This document shows positions 43,407 to 52,776 of a stretch of 64,000 bases of DNA, one piece after another. The position numbers were made by a program, and so were the translations under genes. The stretch's first letter is position 1; each line of letters opens with the position of its first letter. This stretch comes from an uncultured Lachnospiraceae bacterium (GTDB taxonomy: Bacteria > Bacillota > Clostridia > Lachnospirales > Lachnospiraceae): positions 1 to 64,000 of the forward strand of contig CADAIL010000018.1 in NCBI GenBank assembly GCA_902788035.1, in the 5' to 3' direction. The notes below the pieces were generated by a model that saw only the letters and a program-made list of their open reading frames with translations, did no database searches and had not been told where the DNA came from.

Positions 43407-45149
43407 TCACAGCAGCAGGGCCAGGTCCACGACCAGCATAGATAAAATGCTGAAGCAGGCCGCATACCCTACGAATTTGCCATAGCCGTGCATTTTGACA
43501 TCAAGATCGATACCCGCGATCCCCAGAAGCAGCAGCGGCTGAATCGGAAGGAAGTAACGGCTCTGAACTCCGGTGACCGTCCCTCCCGCCATATCGGACG
43601 AGATAATGTACAGCGACAGAACAATCAGGACCGCCTCGACCGCAAAAAGAATGAAGCAGGACCTGCGGAAATCCCCAGGTATTTTCTCACTTTTTTTCGC
43701 AGGCTTGTCCTCAGTAAAGAAAACCGTGAAGAACGGCAGCACCGTCGTAAACCTTGCAATCGCTGCGACGCCCGCGCTCTCCTGCAGGGACTTGATACTC
43801 CCTGTCAGATAGTAGATATTCTTATCGAGCCAGTTCATGATCATTCTGACAACCAGCACTGGGTATTTTCTTACAAATGCAATCTGGCCGTACACGTCAG
43901 TCCCGCTCGTCAGCCTCTTATCATTGTAAGTGAACTGGCCGAACAGCCGCACCTGCCACACAGCCTCAAATGCCGCAATCGCCAATATGGCCACAGCCGT
44001 CGGTATAAAGCGCTTCATTCCGAACCGCTTTGTAGGTATCAGCAAAATGAGCAGAAGCACCGGCGTATAGACGAAAACTTTCATCGACAGGATAACACCT
44101 GCGCAGGCAACGAGGATTGCGCAGTCCGAAAGCGGCACTCTCGGGTGCTTTCCCGGTGCCACAAAATAGTGCTTAAGAATCACTGCGACATAGAGCAGCG
44201 AGCAGCCGATGAGCAGCGGATCTGTCGAGAAGCTTCCCGCAAGATAAACGGAGCCGCTTGCAAGACCGACGATAAAAAACACATTTCGATAGCACGGAGC
44301 CTTCTTGTAGGCAGCATAGGCAAGACCGATATAAGAAAGAAAATTCGTAAGTCTGCCCATGTAGATCTGAGCAAAGAAAGGCATATGCAGCACACGTGAA
44401 ATGACCAGACCGACCGCTGCCGGGATATAGCCGACAGGCAGATAATACGACGCGTAGCCGTTCTCATAGAACGTATCCATAGCCCCGTTCACTGAGACTG
44501 TCCAGTAATCGATATGTTCAGTCAGAGTCCGAAGGGTCAGCTGATTTTCCGGGTGACGGAGAATCGCGGCAAGGCCGGCGGGGACATAGTCACCGACAAG
44601 TCCGGCTTTATTTGTGACCTGCAGTATGTGACCGCGGCTCATCATATAGCATCGGAAAAAATGGGTGGCCTCATCGATCGGCATCGGGAAAGGCGTGAGA
44701 AAAATCGTCGGAAGTCCGAGCACGACCGCAAGAGCCAGAAAATCCTCTTCCGCGGAGCCGTCGACAAACGCGACCGCCATGACAGACAGAACAATGACCA
44801 TGAGCCAGGCCATGAACACGACAATGCTGAAGCCGTGTTCTTTTTCGGCTTTTACCTCTGTTGCCGCCTTTACAGCAGGAGAAGAATCAGTCTGAGACTC
44901 CCGTGCGGACGACACACTGCTCTCGTCATCAAAAACATCCCACGCATCGCGGACAGACTCCGTCTCCTCCGGTTTGCTCTCATCGATAAGTTCCTCGCGT
45001 ATCTGAGCTTCCCTGAGGCGGTCGGTCCGTTGGAAGTTCGTGACGTCATTTGCAAATAGCACAAAAATCCAAAAGATTGCAAGCAGCACGATCATGATCT
45101 TCTTGAACTCCATCTTTCGGATCTTATGCACTGTACTCTTCTTAGCCAT
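43407..45149 (-). CDS. DUF2142 polytopic membrane protein
   Basis: This 580-residue protein has about 12 membrane segments. DUF2142 features are the motif PMPIDEATHFFRCYMMSRGH (family: DEP-HF-RAY), GSFSTDPLLIG and a late SRYFLPIQPLLLLGIAG. An acidic loop (about 45-85) follows the first helix. The fold is related to GT-C glycosyltransferases, so a role in cell-surface glycan work is plausible but unproven. It follows the MoxR gene by ten bases and ends the operon. Confidence 0.8.
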   Translation of the reverse strand: MAKKSTVHKIRKMEFKKIMIVLLAIFWIFVLFANDVTNFQRTDRLREAQIREELIDESKPEETESVRDAWDVFDDESSVSSARESQTDSSPAVKAATEVKAEKEHGFSIVVFMAWLMVIVLSVMAVAFVDGSAEEDFLALAVVLGLPTIFLTPFPMPIDEATHFFRCYMMSRGHILQVTNKAGLVGDYVPAGLAAILRHPENQLTLRTLTEHIDYWTVSVNGAMDTFYENGYASYYLPVGYIPAAVGLVISRVLHMPFFAQIYMGRLTNFLSYIGLAYAAYKKAPCYRNVFFIVGLASGSVYLAGSFSTDPLLIGCSLLYVAVILKHYFVAPGKHPRVPLSDCAILVACAGVILSMKVFVYTPVLLLILLIPTKRFGMKRFIPTAVAILAIAAFEAVWQVRLFGQFTYNDKRLTSGTDVYGQIAFVRKYPVLVVRMIMNWLDKNIYYLTGSIKSLQESAGVAAIARFTTVLPFFTVFFTEDKPAKKSEKIPGDFRRSCFILFAVEAVLIVLSLYIISSDMAGGTVTGVQSRYFLPIQPLLLLGIAGIDLDVKMHGYGKFVGYAACFSILSMLVVDLALLL

Positions 45150-45159
45150 TCAGTTTCCT

Positions 45160-46674
45160 CTAATCCACCAGCTTCATGATCTCATCCTGCAGCGCTTTCT
45201 TTCTGTCACGCAGTAGCAGCAGCTTGTTGTATTTATAGAAAGAATCACTGCCATACTGTTCAACAAAACGCATGGCAAAATGTCCGCGGGTAAGTTCCGT
45301 CAGGAACATGACGATCTCCTGACTCTCACCGTAGACAGAATTCAGAAATGCAAATGCATTCTCCAGATGCATGCCCGTAAGAGACACATTCTCTTTTCTT
45401 GATGCTTCGCGGTCTGCAAACCAGACCTTTACCAGCCTGTAATCGCCGGCAGCGTCTCCGCCCGCTTCCCTTGCCAGAAGCCCCGAAAGATCATGCAGTA
45501 TTCTCGCAGCCGTGCGGCCGGTCCTCTCCTCCTCGCGGGACAACATCTGGGCATTCTTTTTTCTGTCCAGTTCATCCGACAGCGCATCACAGTGATCACG
45601 GACCAACGAAAGCACCGACCCGCCTTCAGAATCGGCGGCGATCTCCGAACGGATTTGCTTAAGTATGCCGAAGAGTTCCGTCTGGACCTTCTTCTCCTCA
45701 TCGCAGGCGGTAAACTCCTGCGTGAGACTGGCGACCAGAAGACCAATGAGGCTCAGTTTCTCATCAAAGCCTGCGTTTTTCAGCATATCTGTATCTTCAG
45801 GCATCCGTCCCGCAAGGACATCCGGGATGCGGTAAATGTTCCTGTATTTGTTCCAGAGTTCATAATAGACCGCAAAGTTTCTCGCGATCTCGGGATCCTG
45901 CAGGAATGCTCCGATCAGGTTCTCCGTGACAGGTTGTCCGAGCTTCTCATAGACCTTCAGGGAATCCGACAGATCCTCCCAGGATCTCGCGGTGACGAAC
46001 TTCTTTCCGTCGGCATCGCTCTTCACCTCATAAAAATGCTCCTTGCGGATCTCGAGATAAGCGGGAATCGAGCCGTGGATCGCGTTCCTGTAAGCGTACT
46101 CCTTGAAGACCGTGAAGTCATGATCCACATCCAGCTTTTTCACACGGTCCAGCGTGACGATGTCAAAATCTCTGACGGACCGGTTGTACTCCACCGGGTT
46201 TCCCGCCGTAACGAGCACGTAGCCGTCCGGCAGCCGGTGCGTTCCGAATGTCTTGTACTGCAGGAACTGGAGCATAGTCGGCGCAAGGGTCTCTGAGACG
46301 CAGTTAATCTCATCGAGGAAGAGTATACCTTCGCTGACGCCGGACCTTTCTATCTGTTCATATACGGACGCAATGATCTCGCTCATCGTATATTCCGTCA
46401 CAGAGTATTCCGTTCCTCCATAACTGCGCTTTGCGATATACGGAAGACCGATGGCGCTCTGGCGTGTGTGATGGGTGATTGTGTAAGATACGAGACCGAT
46501 TCCCATCTCCTCCGCGATCTGCCGCATGATGGCTGTCTTGCCGACGCCGGGCGGTCCCATGAGAAGAACCGGTCTCTGCCTTTCCCGGGGGATCTCATAC
46601 GTCCCGTTCTCATCCTGCGCAAGATACGCTCCTATCGTGTATATAATTTCCTGTTTTGCTTCTTTAATGTTCAA
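45160..46674 (-). CDS. MoxR-like AAA ATPase
   Basis: This 504-residue protein has an N-terminal AAA domain: Walker A LMGPPGVGKTAIMRQ (about 33-47), Walker B GILFLDEINCVSE and sensor 1 VLVTAGNPVEYNR. The C-terminal half is helical and not recognisable. MoxR-type ATPases act with VWA proteins as chaperone or insertase pairs, and the VWA gene is immediately upstream (29 bases), which supports that here. Confidence 0.82.
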   Translation of the reverse strand: MNIKEAKQEIIYTIGAYLAQDENGTYEIPRERQRPVLLMGPPGVGKTAIMRQIAEEMGIGLVSYTITHHTRQSAIGLPYIAKRSYGGTEYSVTEYTMSEIIASVYEQIERSGVSEGILFLDEINCVSETLAPTMLQFLQYKTFGTHRLPDGYVLVTAGNPVEYNRSVRDFDIVTLDRVKKLDVDHDFTVFKEYAYRNAIHGSIPAYLEIRKEHFYEVKSDADGKKFVTARSWEDLSDSLKVYEKLGQPVTENLIGAFLQDPEIARNFAVYYELWNKYRNIYRIPDVLAGRMPEDTDMLKNAGFDEKLSLIGLLVASLTQEFTACDEEKKVQTELFGILKQIRSEIAADSEGGSVLSLVRDHCDALSDELDRKKNAQMLSREEERTGRTAARILHDLSGLLAREAGGDAAGDYRLVKVWFADREASRKENVSLTGMHLENAFAFLNSVYGESQEIVMFLTELTRGHFAMRFVEQYGSDSFYKYNKLLLLRDRKKALQDEIMKLVD

Positions 46675-46703
46675 GTTATGCTCCTTATTCTCCGAACTGC
46701 GCT

Positions 46704-48038
46704 TCAGTCATTTGCCAGATAGAGACGGACAGCCCACGGGGGCACCGGGCGCTCGCTCATGTCTTCCCGCGGGAAGACGAAAGCCGTCTCGTAGCTTCGG
46801 GCAGTCTCCGGATAGATGCCGTAGCCGTCCGTAAAGTAAATGAGACCTCGCAGATACTTAAGCTCACCTCGCGCCTGCAGATCGTCGACGTATGCAAATG
46901 CCGGCCGGAAATCCGTTCCGTACCCGCCCAGAACTTCAAATGAATCCAGATACTTCCTCATCTCGTCCGGGTCGTGAATGACGAGGACCTTCTGGACCTT
47001 GTCGTCACACTCGATGATGCGCAGATTGATCCTGTGAAAGAAGGTTTCCTGCTCGGCAAGGACCGCGGCAGTCTCCGTGAGGAACCGCTCCACGAGATCT
47101 GCCTGGCAGGATGCGGACGTGTCAATGACGATCACAAGCTCTTCAATCTTCCTGGCCTCGCGGTACTCATTCTCCTCGATCAGCGGCATGTTGCCGTACA
47201 GCTCCATCCCATAATTATAGAATCCATAATCAAATGAATCAAGGTCGACCCGGGCTTCCTCTCGCACTACCGCGAATCGGCGCAGATAGTCTCTGTAGCT
47301 GATCTTCTTCCCTGCCTGCACAGCCAGAATGCGGCGCAGCGTTCCTGTCTCCGAGCTGATCTCCTTCTCGAATGAATCGAGATAGGCAAGCATACGCTCG
47401 GCCTTAGTTTTCCACTCCTCCAACGACTGCTCTCCCGGGTCCGTCATCTCATCCGGCGGAGTCTTCTGATTCTTTTTATCTCCATCATCCTTCTGATCCT
47501 CAAGTTTTTCCCAAAAAGAGTGGTCATCCATGAGGAACTCGTTTCTCAGTCTGTCCTCCGTATCAAAATCCAGTGGATTCTCGGTGAAATAGCGGTATAT
47601 CTTTTCAGCCGTCAATACATGTACGGCCTCCGTCAGTCTCTCGTACCACTCCACCCTGAAATCATGGACCGTTCTCGATATGGGAGGACAATTCTCTATC
47701 GAATCAATGATGTGCTCGGCGGCCATATCGCAGGACAGATTCCACGTGATCCGATCCTCGATGTCCTCCCGGAACGGGTGCAGCAAAAGACAGTGCATGA
47801 TCATATGCAGGTAGAGTCTCGGCAGTGACTTCGGATCATTCAGAAACGTCTGGATCAGATACTGCGGATTATAGCGGATAAAGGCTCCGTCGGTCCCCAC
47901 CGTGAAGGTCGACAGATCCATCTTCCAGCCCAGAAGATCCAGGGCAGCTCCCATATAGTGCATAGACAGATAGAGTTCTGTCCTCGTCTCGTTCAGAATT
48001 TTCTCACCGGCCTCCTCGAGGGCGATTCGTGTTTTCAT
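46704..48038 (-). CDS. VWA-domain protein with metallopeptidase-like N-terminus (DUF2201-like)
   Basis: This 444-residue protein has an N-terminal region like DUF2201 peptidase-like domains with LYLHMIMHCLLLHPF (about 92-106); the family's HExxH appears here as HMIMH, so the catalytic Glu is missing. The C-terminal VWA-like domain has a MIDAS VIVIDTSASC (D-T-S-A-S) at about 290 and a late LIYFTDGYG. In the middle is a charged linker rich in Asp and Lys. It is tightly packed with the MoxR ATPase and the LRR gene, the classic MoxR-VWA pairing. Confidence 0.8.
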   Translation of the reverse strand: MKTRIALEEAGEKILNETRTELYLSMHYMGAALDLLGWKMDLSTFTVGTDGAFIRYNPQYLIQTFLNDPKSLPRLYLHMIMHCLLLHPFREDIEDRITWNLSCDMAAEHIIDSIENCPPISRTVHDFRVEWYERLTEAVHVLTAEKIYRYFTENPLDFDTEDRLRNEFLMDDHSFWEKLEDQKDDGDKKNQKTPPDEMTDPGEQSLEEWKTKAERMLAYLDSFEKEISSETGTLRRILAVQAGKKISYRDYLRRFAVVREEARVDLDSFDYGFYNYGMELYGNMPLIEENEYREARKIEELVIVIDTSASCQADLVERFLTETAAVLAEQETFFHRINLRIIECDDKVQKVLVIHDPDEMRKYLDSFEVLGGYGTDFRPAFAYVDDLQARGELKYLRGLIYFTDGYGIYPETARSYETAFVFPREDMSERPVPPWAVRLYLAND

Positions 48039-48047
48039 CTTATTTCC

Positions 48048-48932
48048 TCAAAGGTCATCAAGGTCAAATGTGTCGAAATCCGCGGGCTTCTCTACCCGCC
48101 CGTATTCCATCAGTGTCGCGACGAGCTCCGGGTCATGCAGCTCCACCGCGATCGGAATAGCCCTGCTCACATCGCCGGGACCTGCCAGCCCTTCCGACAA
48201 CATGAACATACATCGCTCCCGCTCGCCCTTCCCCGCAAGCCAGGGAAGGATCTCCCCCGCGTTCTCTGTCAGGTAATTTCTGTACTGCTCCATCGCTTTG
48301 TCAGACAGGCTCTCCGGATACATGAGCCTCATGAGCGCAATCTCCACTCCGGTCTGTATGCCGTCATAGGTCGCCCTCACAAACAGCTTCTCGTACTCTC
48401 GCGTGTTAATTCCTCCGCGGAGCACGGTCTCCCTGAAGGCCCAGCCCGATCCCTCGGTGAATGTGTGGATAGCTCTTGCAAATGTATCCTCGTCAAACCC
48501 TCTCGTATACCTCGGAAAATAGTATCCTTCCGTGTGATCATCATACTCGAGGATCACGCGAAAAGCGTAGTCCACATCTCCGAGCAGATCCCGAAGGACC
48601 GTCAGCCGATTCCTCCTCATCCGAATCACAAGCTCGCTCATCTCATCGCAGAAGCGGATCGCGCCGAAGCCCCATCCGTCTATCATGTCGCTCATCGTAA
48701 TCTTCCTGAGAGACCGGCAGCCGTAGAAAGCGAACGCGCCGACTGACAGGATCGTCCCCGGCAGAATGATTTCCTCCACATTGGGGAGTCTTTCAAATGC
48801 GTGCGGGGCGATCATTTGCACCGGAACCCCATCTACACAGGCAGGAAGACGAAGGACCCGCTCTGCATGGAGGCAGCCGGTCAGTTCAATATACGGTTCT
48901 TTTTCGTCATGGATCACATACGTAAAATTCAT
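48048..48932 (-). CDS. BspA-type leucine-rich repeat protein with helical C-terminus
   Basis: This 294-residue protein has about three LRR_5 (BspA-like) repeats near the N-terminus (IAPHAFERLPNVEEIILPG and VGAFAFYGCRSLRKITM). The C-terminal half is helical, with an ankyrin-like end (ALRMARAI-type spacing seen in IPIAVELHDPELVATLMEYG). There is no signal peptide, so it is cytoplasmic, unlike most BspA repeats. First gene of the LRR-VWA-MoxR-DUF2142 operon, nine bases before the VWA gene. Confidence 0.72.
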   Translation of the reverse strand: MNFTYVIHDEKEPYIELTGCLHAERVLRLPACVDGVPVQMIAPHAFERLPNVEEIILPGTILSVGAFAFYGCRSLRKITMSDMIDGWGFGAIRFCDEMSELVIRMRRNRLTVLRDLLGDVDYAFRVILEYDDHTEGYYFPRYTRGFDEDTFARAIHTFTEGSGWAFRETVLRGGINTREYEKLFVRATYDGIQTGVEIALMRLMYPESLSDKAMEQYRNYLTENAGEILPWLAGKGERERCMFMLSEGLAGPGDVSRAIPIAVELHDPELVATLMEYGRVEKPADFDTFDLDDL

Positions 48933-49137
48933 TTTGCGTACCGGTCTCCTATCACACAGTTACATTTTCATCAGATTATCGGCCTGGCCGTTATCATGCC
49001 GCCACCATAGATAGCAGGTCCCTGATATCACCGTTCTCATGCGGTCATACATAATGGCAGACCTGCTCTGCGGTTCGACAAAAGCTATTATAACAAAAAC
49101 ATGGCATCTTAGGAACGAAAAAGACAGGTAACAAAAA

Positions 49138-49190
49138 ATACCGCCTCATATGTCAGTGTGTATCAGCAGCACTGTCATATGCGGCGGTAT
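49138..49190 (-). terminator. Strong terminator downstream of the AI-2E transporter
   Basis: Arms ATACCGCC..CATATG..CAGTG and their complement pair over 21 bases with two mismatches; TTTTTT follows on the minus strand (49133-49138). The region 48933-49137 shows nothing else. Confidence 0.88.
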
Positions 49191-49253
49191 CGATTCATAA
49201 TTTTTCTCAGTCTCCACGAGCGGTGTCCATGACCGTTATTTTATATCTCCCTC

Positions 49254-49400
49254 GGCTGTGCCCACGGCCGTTATTCTTTATCTCCGCCGGCTGTGCCCAC
49301 GGCCGTTATTCCTTATCTCCACCGGCTGTGCCTGCGGCCGTTATTCTTTATCTCCGCCGGCTGTGCCCACGGCCGTTATTCCTTATCTCCACCGGCTGTG
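49254..49400. repeat. 35-bp tandem repeat formed from the 3' end of the AI-2E gene
   Basis: GGCTGTG starts at 49254, 49289, 49324, 49359 and 49394, a strict period of 35. On the minus strand each unit carries GGCACAGCCGG and a GGAGATAA stretch ending in a TAA stop. The first unit is the last eight codons of the transporter gene; the others follow the stop. A more degenerate unit lies at about 49220-49253. Confidence 0.92.
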
Positions 49401-50542
49401 CCCGCAGCTGCCCCACTCTCTTTCCGCTTTTTGAGCCAAGGCAGCAGGTAGTCATGATAGAGAAAGCTCAGCACTGCTGCTGTCGGGATCGATAGGAGAA
49501 TGCCAAGGACGCTGAACATGTTCCCGAGTACAATCGTCGAGGACAGGATCAGAAGACCCGAGACACCGAGCGAACCGGAGAACAGCCTCGGTTTCAGAAT
49601 ATAGCCATCCACCGTCTGCAGCAGCAAACAGAAAATCACGAATCCAAGAGCGCTCATAGGCTTTATCAGGATGAGGATAAAAGCACCGATCGCGCCGCCG
49701 ACAATCGGTCCGAAATTCGGGATCAGATTCGTCACCCCGACTACGACCGAGATCAGACCGACATAGGGCATCCCGGTAACGGTCATAAAGACCGCATTGG
49801 CCGAGCCAATGATCAGAGCGTCCAGAAGACTCTGCACGATATAGTTGATGAGAATATTGTCACAGCGAACAACGAAATCCCTGAAAAGCTTATATCCCGT
49901 CTCCGGGAGCACAAGGCTGAACAGCTGCTTGACGCCATTTACGACTCTCTTGCTGTCCATCAGCAGATAGATCGCCAGGATCATCGCTATGACGGTCGAC
50001 GCGATATTTTTTCCCGAGCTGGCGGCAAAGCCCACGATATTGCCGGCATTTTCCTTAATGAAATTCGTGACGGACGTCAGTGAATTCTGGGAAAACGTCA
50101 TAAAGCTCTCCTGATCAATGAGGTTATAAAGCGAGCTGTTTTCAATCAGATTCATGAGGGATGTGGCGTAGCCGTCGATATTTGCCGAAAAAAGAACAAT
50201 GCTGTCAATGAGCTGCGGGAGCAGCGTCCAAATCAAAAGTGTCATTGCGAGCAGCATGACTGCAACGGCAAAAATGACTGAAAGAGCCCATCGGGTCTTG
50301 TCGAACACTTTTCCGCGGAACACCTTTGTGCTGAAGAAAATAGCCAGCGGGCTCAGCAGATAGGCGAACACTGCACCCAGAATGACAGCTCTGAAATATC
50401 CGACAAAAGTGCCGAGCGCTGAGAGTACGGCAGACAAGTTGTTTAAGATACAATACAAAATGACGCCGATGCACGCTATGACTGCTCCGTTAAACCATGG
50501 CTTCTTTGATAGGTTCTTCACAGCTTGCCTCCTGTTCCTCAT
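49376..50542 (-). CDS. AI-2E family transporter
   Basis: This 388-residue membrane protein belongs to the AI-2E/PerM (UPF0118) family, with two N-terminal helices, a large extracellular region (about 95-200) and the conserved GLISVVVGVTNLIPNFGPIVG region near 270. Members export or exchange varied ions and metabolites; the AI-2 label is historical. The last residues (GTAGGDKE) are encoded by the first unit of a tandem repeat. A terminator follows the repeats. Confidence 0.88.
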   Translation of the reverse strand: MRNRRQAVKNLSKKPWFNGAVIACIGVILYCILNNLSAVLSALGTFVGYFRAVILGAVFAYLLSPLAIFFSTKVFRGKVFDKTRWALSVIFAVAVMLLAMTLLIWTLLPQLIDSIVLFSANIDGYATSLMNLIENSSLYNLIDQESFMTFSQNSLTSVTNFIKENAGNIVGFAASSGKNIASTVIAMILAIYLLMDSKRVVNGVKQLFSLVLPETGYKLFRDFVVRCDNILINYIVQSLLDALIIGSANAVFMTVTGMPYVGLISVVVGVTNLIPNFGPIVGGAIGAFILILIKPMSALGFVIFCLLLQTVDGYILKPRLFSGSLGVSGLLILSSTIVLGNMFSVLGILLSIPTAAVLSFLYHDYLLPWLKKRKESGAAAGTAGGDKE

Positions 50543-50645
50543 ATCAAAACGAATTCTTGTGACCCATTATAGCAGATATGTTTGTGATCACCATAATTAA
50601 ATTATCGATTTGGGAAAATGCTGCATGAAAAGAAAAAAAGAGCAG

Positions 50646-51009
50646 GGCGCTGGGCGCCAGTGGCGCCCGTGTAGCGCCAACCCGCGAGCGGCGCTGCGTG
50701 CCAGTGGCACGCGCTTAGCGCCGACCGTAACGGAGTGAAGACTCCGATCCCCGTTCCTAAAAAAGTGAGTAGTATGCGGCAAGCCGCAATACTACCCACC
50801 CGGCGTTACCGCCTCCATCTCGCATTTCATGCTCGATGTCGGGCGGTCGCCAAAGTGCCTTCATCTCGTGCAAGCACGAATCAGGCACCTTGGCTTGTCG
50901 CCTACGCAAAAAAAAAGCGCGAGACGGTGCTGCGTGCCAGTGGCACGCGTTTAGCACCGACCGGAGCGGAGCGGAGACCGCCGCGTGCCAGTGGCACGCG
51001 TTTGGCGCC
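50646..51009. repeat. Family of AGT-loop hairpin repeats, four cores
   Basis: Cores at 50646-50678, 50690-50722, 50926-50958 and 50983-51009 share an inner hairpin with loop AGT. The inner stem is GGGCGCC/GGCGCCC in the first and GCGTGCC/GGCACGC in the rest. The outer stem is GGCGCT/AGCGCC in the first two and GGTGCT/AGCACC in the third, so both arms change together. The fourth lacks a matching outer arm. The units are followed by a CGACCGGAGCGGAGCGG type sequence. No coding is likely in 50543-51031. Confidence 0.85.
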
Positions 51010-51031
51010 GACCGGAGCGGAGCGGAGACCG

Positions 51032-51145
51032 AACCCGCGAGCGGGACCGATCCCCGTTCCTAAAATTGCGCAAAAAAAGAAGCGCGAGACGGGGATCGAA
51101 CCCGCGACCCCCACCTTGGCAAGGTGGTGCTCCACCGCTGAGCCA
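51032..51145. repeat. Left 114-bp direct repeat containing a tRNA-Gly-like sequence
   Basis: This 114-base stretch is repeated, nearly identical and in the same orientation, at 54182-54295, exactly 3,150 bases away. It runs from AACCCGCGAGCGGG to CTGAGCCA and includes all of a tRNA-Gly except its 5' acceptor strand. Confidence 0.92.
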
Positions 51146-51152
51146 CACTATC
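51082..51152 (-). tRNA. tRNA-Gly(GCC)-like sequence, acceptor stem unpaired (probable pseudo-tRNA)
   Basis: On the minus strand the D stem (GCTC/GAGC), anticodon stem CCACC-TTGCCAA-GGTGG with anticodon GCC, and T arm GCGGG-TTCGATC-CCCGT are all present. The 3' acceptor strand is CTCGCGC and would need GCGCGAG, but the 5' strand is GATAGTG, which pairs at three of seven positions. It is therefore probably not functional. Confidence 0.7.
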
Positions 51153-51164
51153 CGTGCGGATATG

Positions 51165-51380
51165 TCAACAAAAATCTTTCATAAAGTTTGCTTTCGGCTC
51201 CTTGGTCCCATACCTTCGTAAGAATGCAGCCCTTCCTACAATATCGGCCGCCTTCATAGCGTGCGGAGCATATCCCGACGTAGTCATTTCCTCGCCAGCA
51301 CTGTGATCCACGGCTCTTCCCGGTGTCATCTCAGGCAAATGCATAAAGCCCCATTCTGCTAACTTGGCGTGCCCGGAATT
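51165..51380 (-). pseudogene. Truncated methyltransferase-like ORF
   Basis: This 71-residue frame starts MNSGHAKLAEWGFMHLP, like the start of many clostridial class I methyltransferases (HxxLxxWGLxHL), but the SAM motif is absent and the rest has no family match I see. Its ATG overlaps the hydrolase stop (ATGA), a sign it was once a coupled gene. It looks like a deletion remnant, joined to DNA next to the tRNA-like repeat. Confidence 0.5.
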
Positions 51381-52165
51381 CATGCCGGACACTCCAGAAA
51401 TCTTTTTACTTCTTTGGCAAACCGCTCCGGAAACATCATCACCAGCTCCGCATGAGCCAGGCCTTTGAACTCTCTGAGAACGGTCTGAGGATAGGTCCGA
51501 CAAACGAATTCGATATCGTGCTCTTTCTCTCTTGCCCGTTTCTCTTCCTCTCCGTACCAGTACTCTATTTTTGTGTTTACCCGAGGAACATCATCCGGCA
51601 TGGAGTAATTATCCGTGGACCAGAAAACATTATAAATCGTTCTCGGTGAGTAATGCTTCTTATAGAATTTCAGCAGAGCGCGATAATGTTTCTCCGGATC
51701 CTCACCTTTTGGCGTCCACCTCTCCGGCGGGCAGGCGAGCTTCATCATCCGAAGGGACCTGGTACCCAGCATGATCATGATCCAGTCCTTGACAGATATC
51801 AGTCTGCAGATCAGCTTCGGGTACGGATACGGCGTGATCCCGGCATCGATGATCGCTTTATCGACAGGGATGTCCTCTGTAGCCAGAAAGCGGATCACGG
51901 CAGCGCCACCCATGGAAACGCCGTACATCGCGTCTACCCGGTCGATTCTTTGCCTCCTCAGATACTTTGTGGCATCGCCGGCGTATTTTTCCAAAGAAAC
52001 AAATTCGGTGCCGAGCCCATCATGACCGTCCGCGATAAAGAGATATACATGATAGTCCTTAGCCATCTCCTCGGCAGAAGCCTTGAACACCCACCAGGGT
52101 TCGACCGCGCATTGAAACATAACGAACAATTTCGTATGTTCTTTTCCAAACTCATACACTTTCAT
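51380..52165 (-). CDS. Alpha/beta hydrolase
   Basis: This 261-residue protein has the alpha/beta hydrolase layout: a nucleophile elbow MYGVSMGGAAV (Ser near residue 97), an acid region around residues 205-215 (IEYWYGEEEKRA) and a late GLAHAELVMMFP with the likely catalytic His. It has no signal peptide. Its start overlaps the methyltransferase gene by 14 bases. A second copy of the hydrolase start appears upstream at 52777-52863. Substrate unknown. Confidence 0.75.
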   Translation of the reverse strand: MKVYEFGKEHTKLFVMFQCAVEPWWVFKASAEEMAKDYHVYLFIADGHDGLGTEFVSLEKYAGDATKYLRRQRIDRVDAMYGVSMGGAAVIRFLATEDIPVDKAIIDAGITPYPYPKLICRLISVKDWIMIMLGTRSLRMMKLACPPERWTPKGEDPEKHYRALLKFYKKHYSPRTIYNVFWSTDNYSMPDDVPRVNTKIEYWYGEEEKRAREKEHDIEFVCRTYPQTVLREFKGLAHAELVMMFPERFAKEVKRFLECPA

Positions 52166-52772
52166 TTTTTAGTGCCTTTCTCATAACTGCCACTGCACAG
52201 GGAATGCGACCGTCAGCCAATACAATCTTCACATCGGGATACCCTGCGTCCAGGAAAAATTGTTTATAACTGTTCACAGTAAACTGCCTCTTAAAATCCG
52301 CGCCGGCTTTTCCGACAGCTCCTGCAAACCCGCTTGTTTTTCCCTTGCCGTCTTTATTCATGTAGGTCGGGATGATCAGCACACCGCCGTCTTTGCAGAC
52401 CCGGTTCATTTCACTCAGCGCTGTCAGCGGGTTGTCCAGCAGATGGATCACGTTTCCGGCTACGACCTTATCGAAACTGCAGTCTGCAAATGGAAGTGCA
52501 GTGATGTCAGTCTGAGTATAAGTTATGTTGCGGAAAACACGGCAATTCTTTTCAGCTTTCTTAAGCATCTTCTCAGAGAAGTCCGTTGCTGTAAGCTGTC
52601 TGCATTTCGGTGCAATAACGGCGCTCAGAAGCCCTGTTCCGCAGGCACATTCGAGCACAATATCGCAAGGATCAATCAGATTCCTTACGATTTTCTTCAG
52701 CTTCTTGTGCGTCCTCCTGTTAATGACATTGACGAAGATATCATATACACCGGCCACTTTATCCCAAAACAT
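52152..52772 (-). CDS. Class I SAM-dependent methyltransferase
   Basis: This 206-residue protein has motif I VLECACGTGLLSAVIA (about 39-54), the acidic ribose-binding TATDFSEKML, and AGNVIHLLDNPLTALSEMNR, a UbiE-like small-molecule methyltransferase. AGGAGG lies just before the ATG. It is coupled to the hydrolase and forms a small cassette with it. The substrate cannot be inferred. Confidence 0.85.
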   Translation of the reverse strand: MFWDKVAGVYDIFVNVINRRTHKKLKKIVRNLIDPCDIVLECACGTGLLSAVIAPKCRQLTATDFSEKMLKKAEKNCRVFRNITYTQTDITALPFADCSFDKVVAGNVIHLLDNPLTALSEMNRVCKDGGVLIIPTYMNKDGKGKTSGFAGAVGKAGADFKRQFTVNSYKQFFLDAGYPDVKIVLADGRIPCAVAVMRKALKNESV

Positions 52773-52776
52773 CCTG

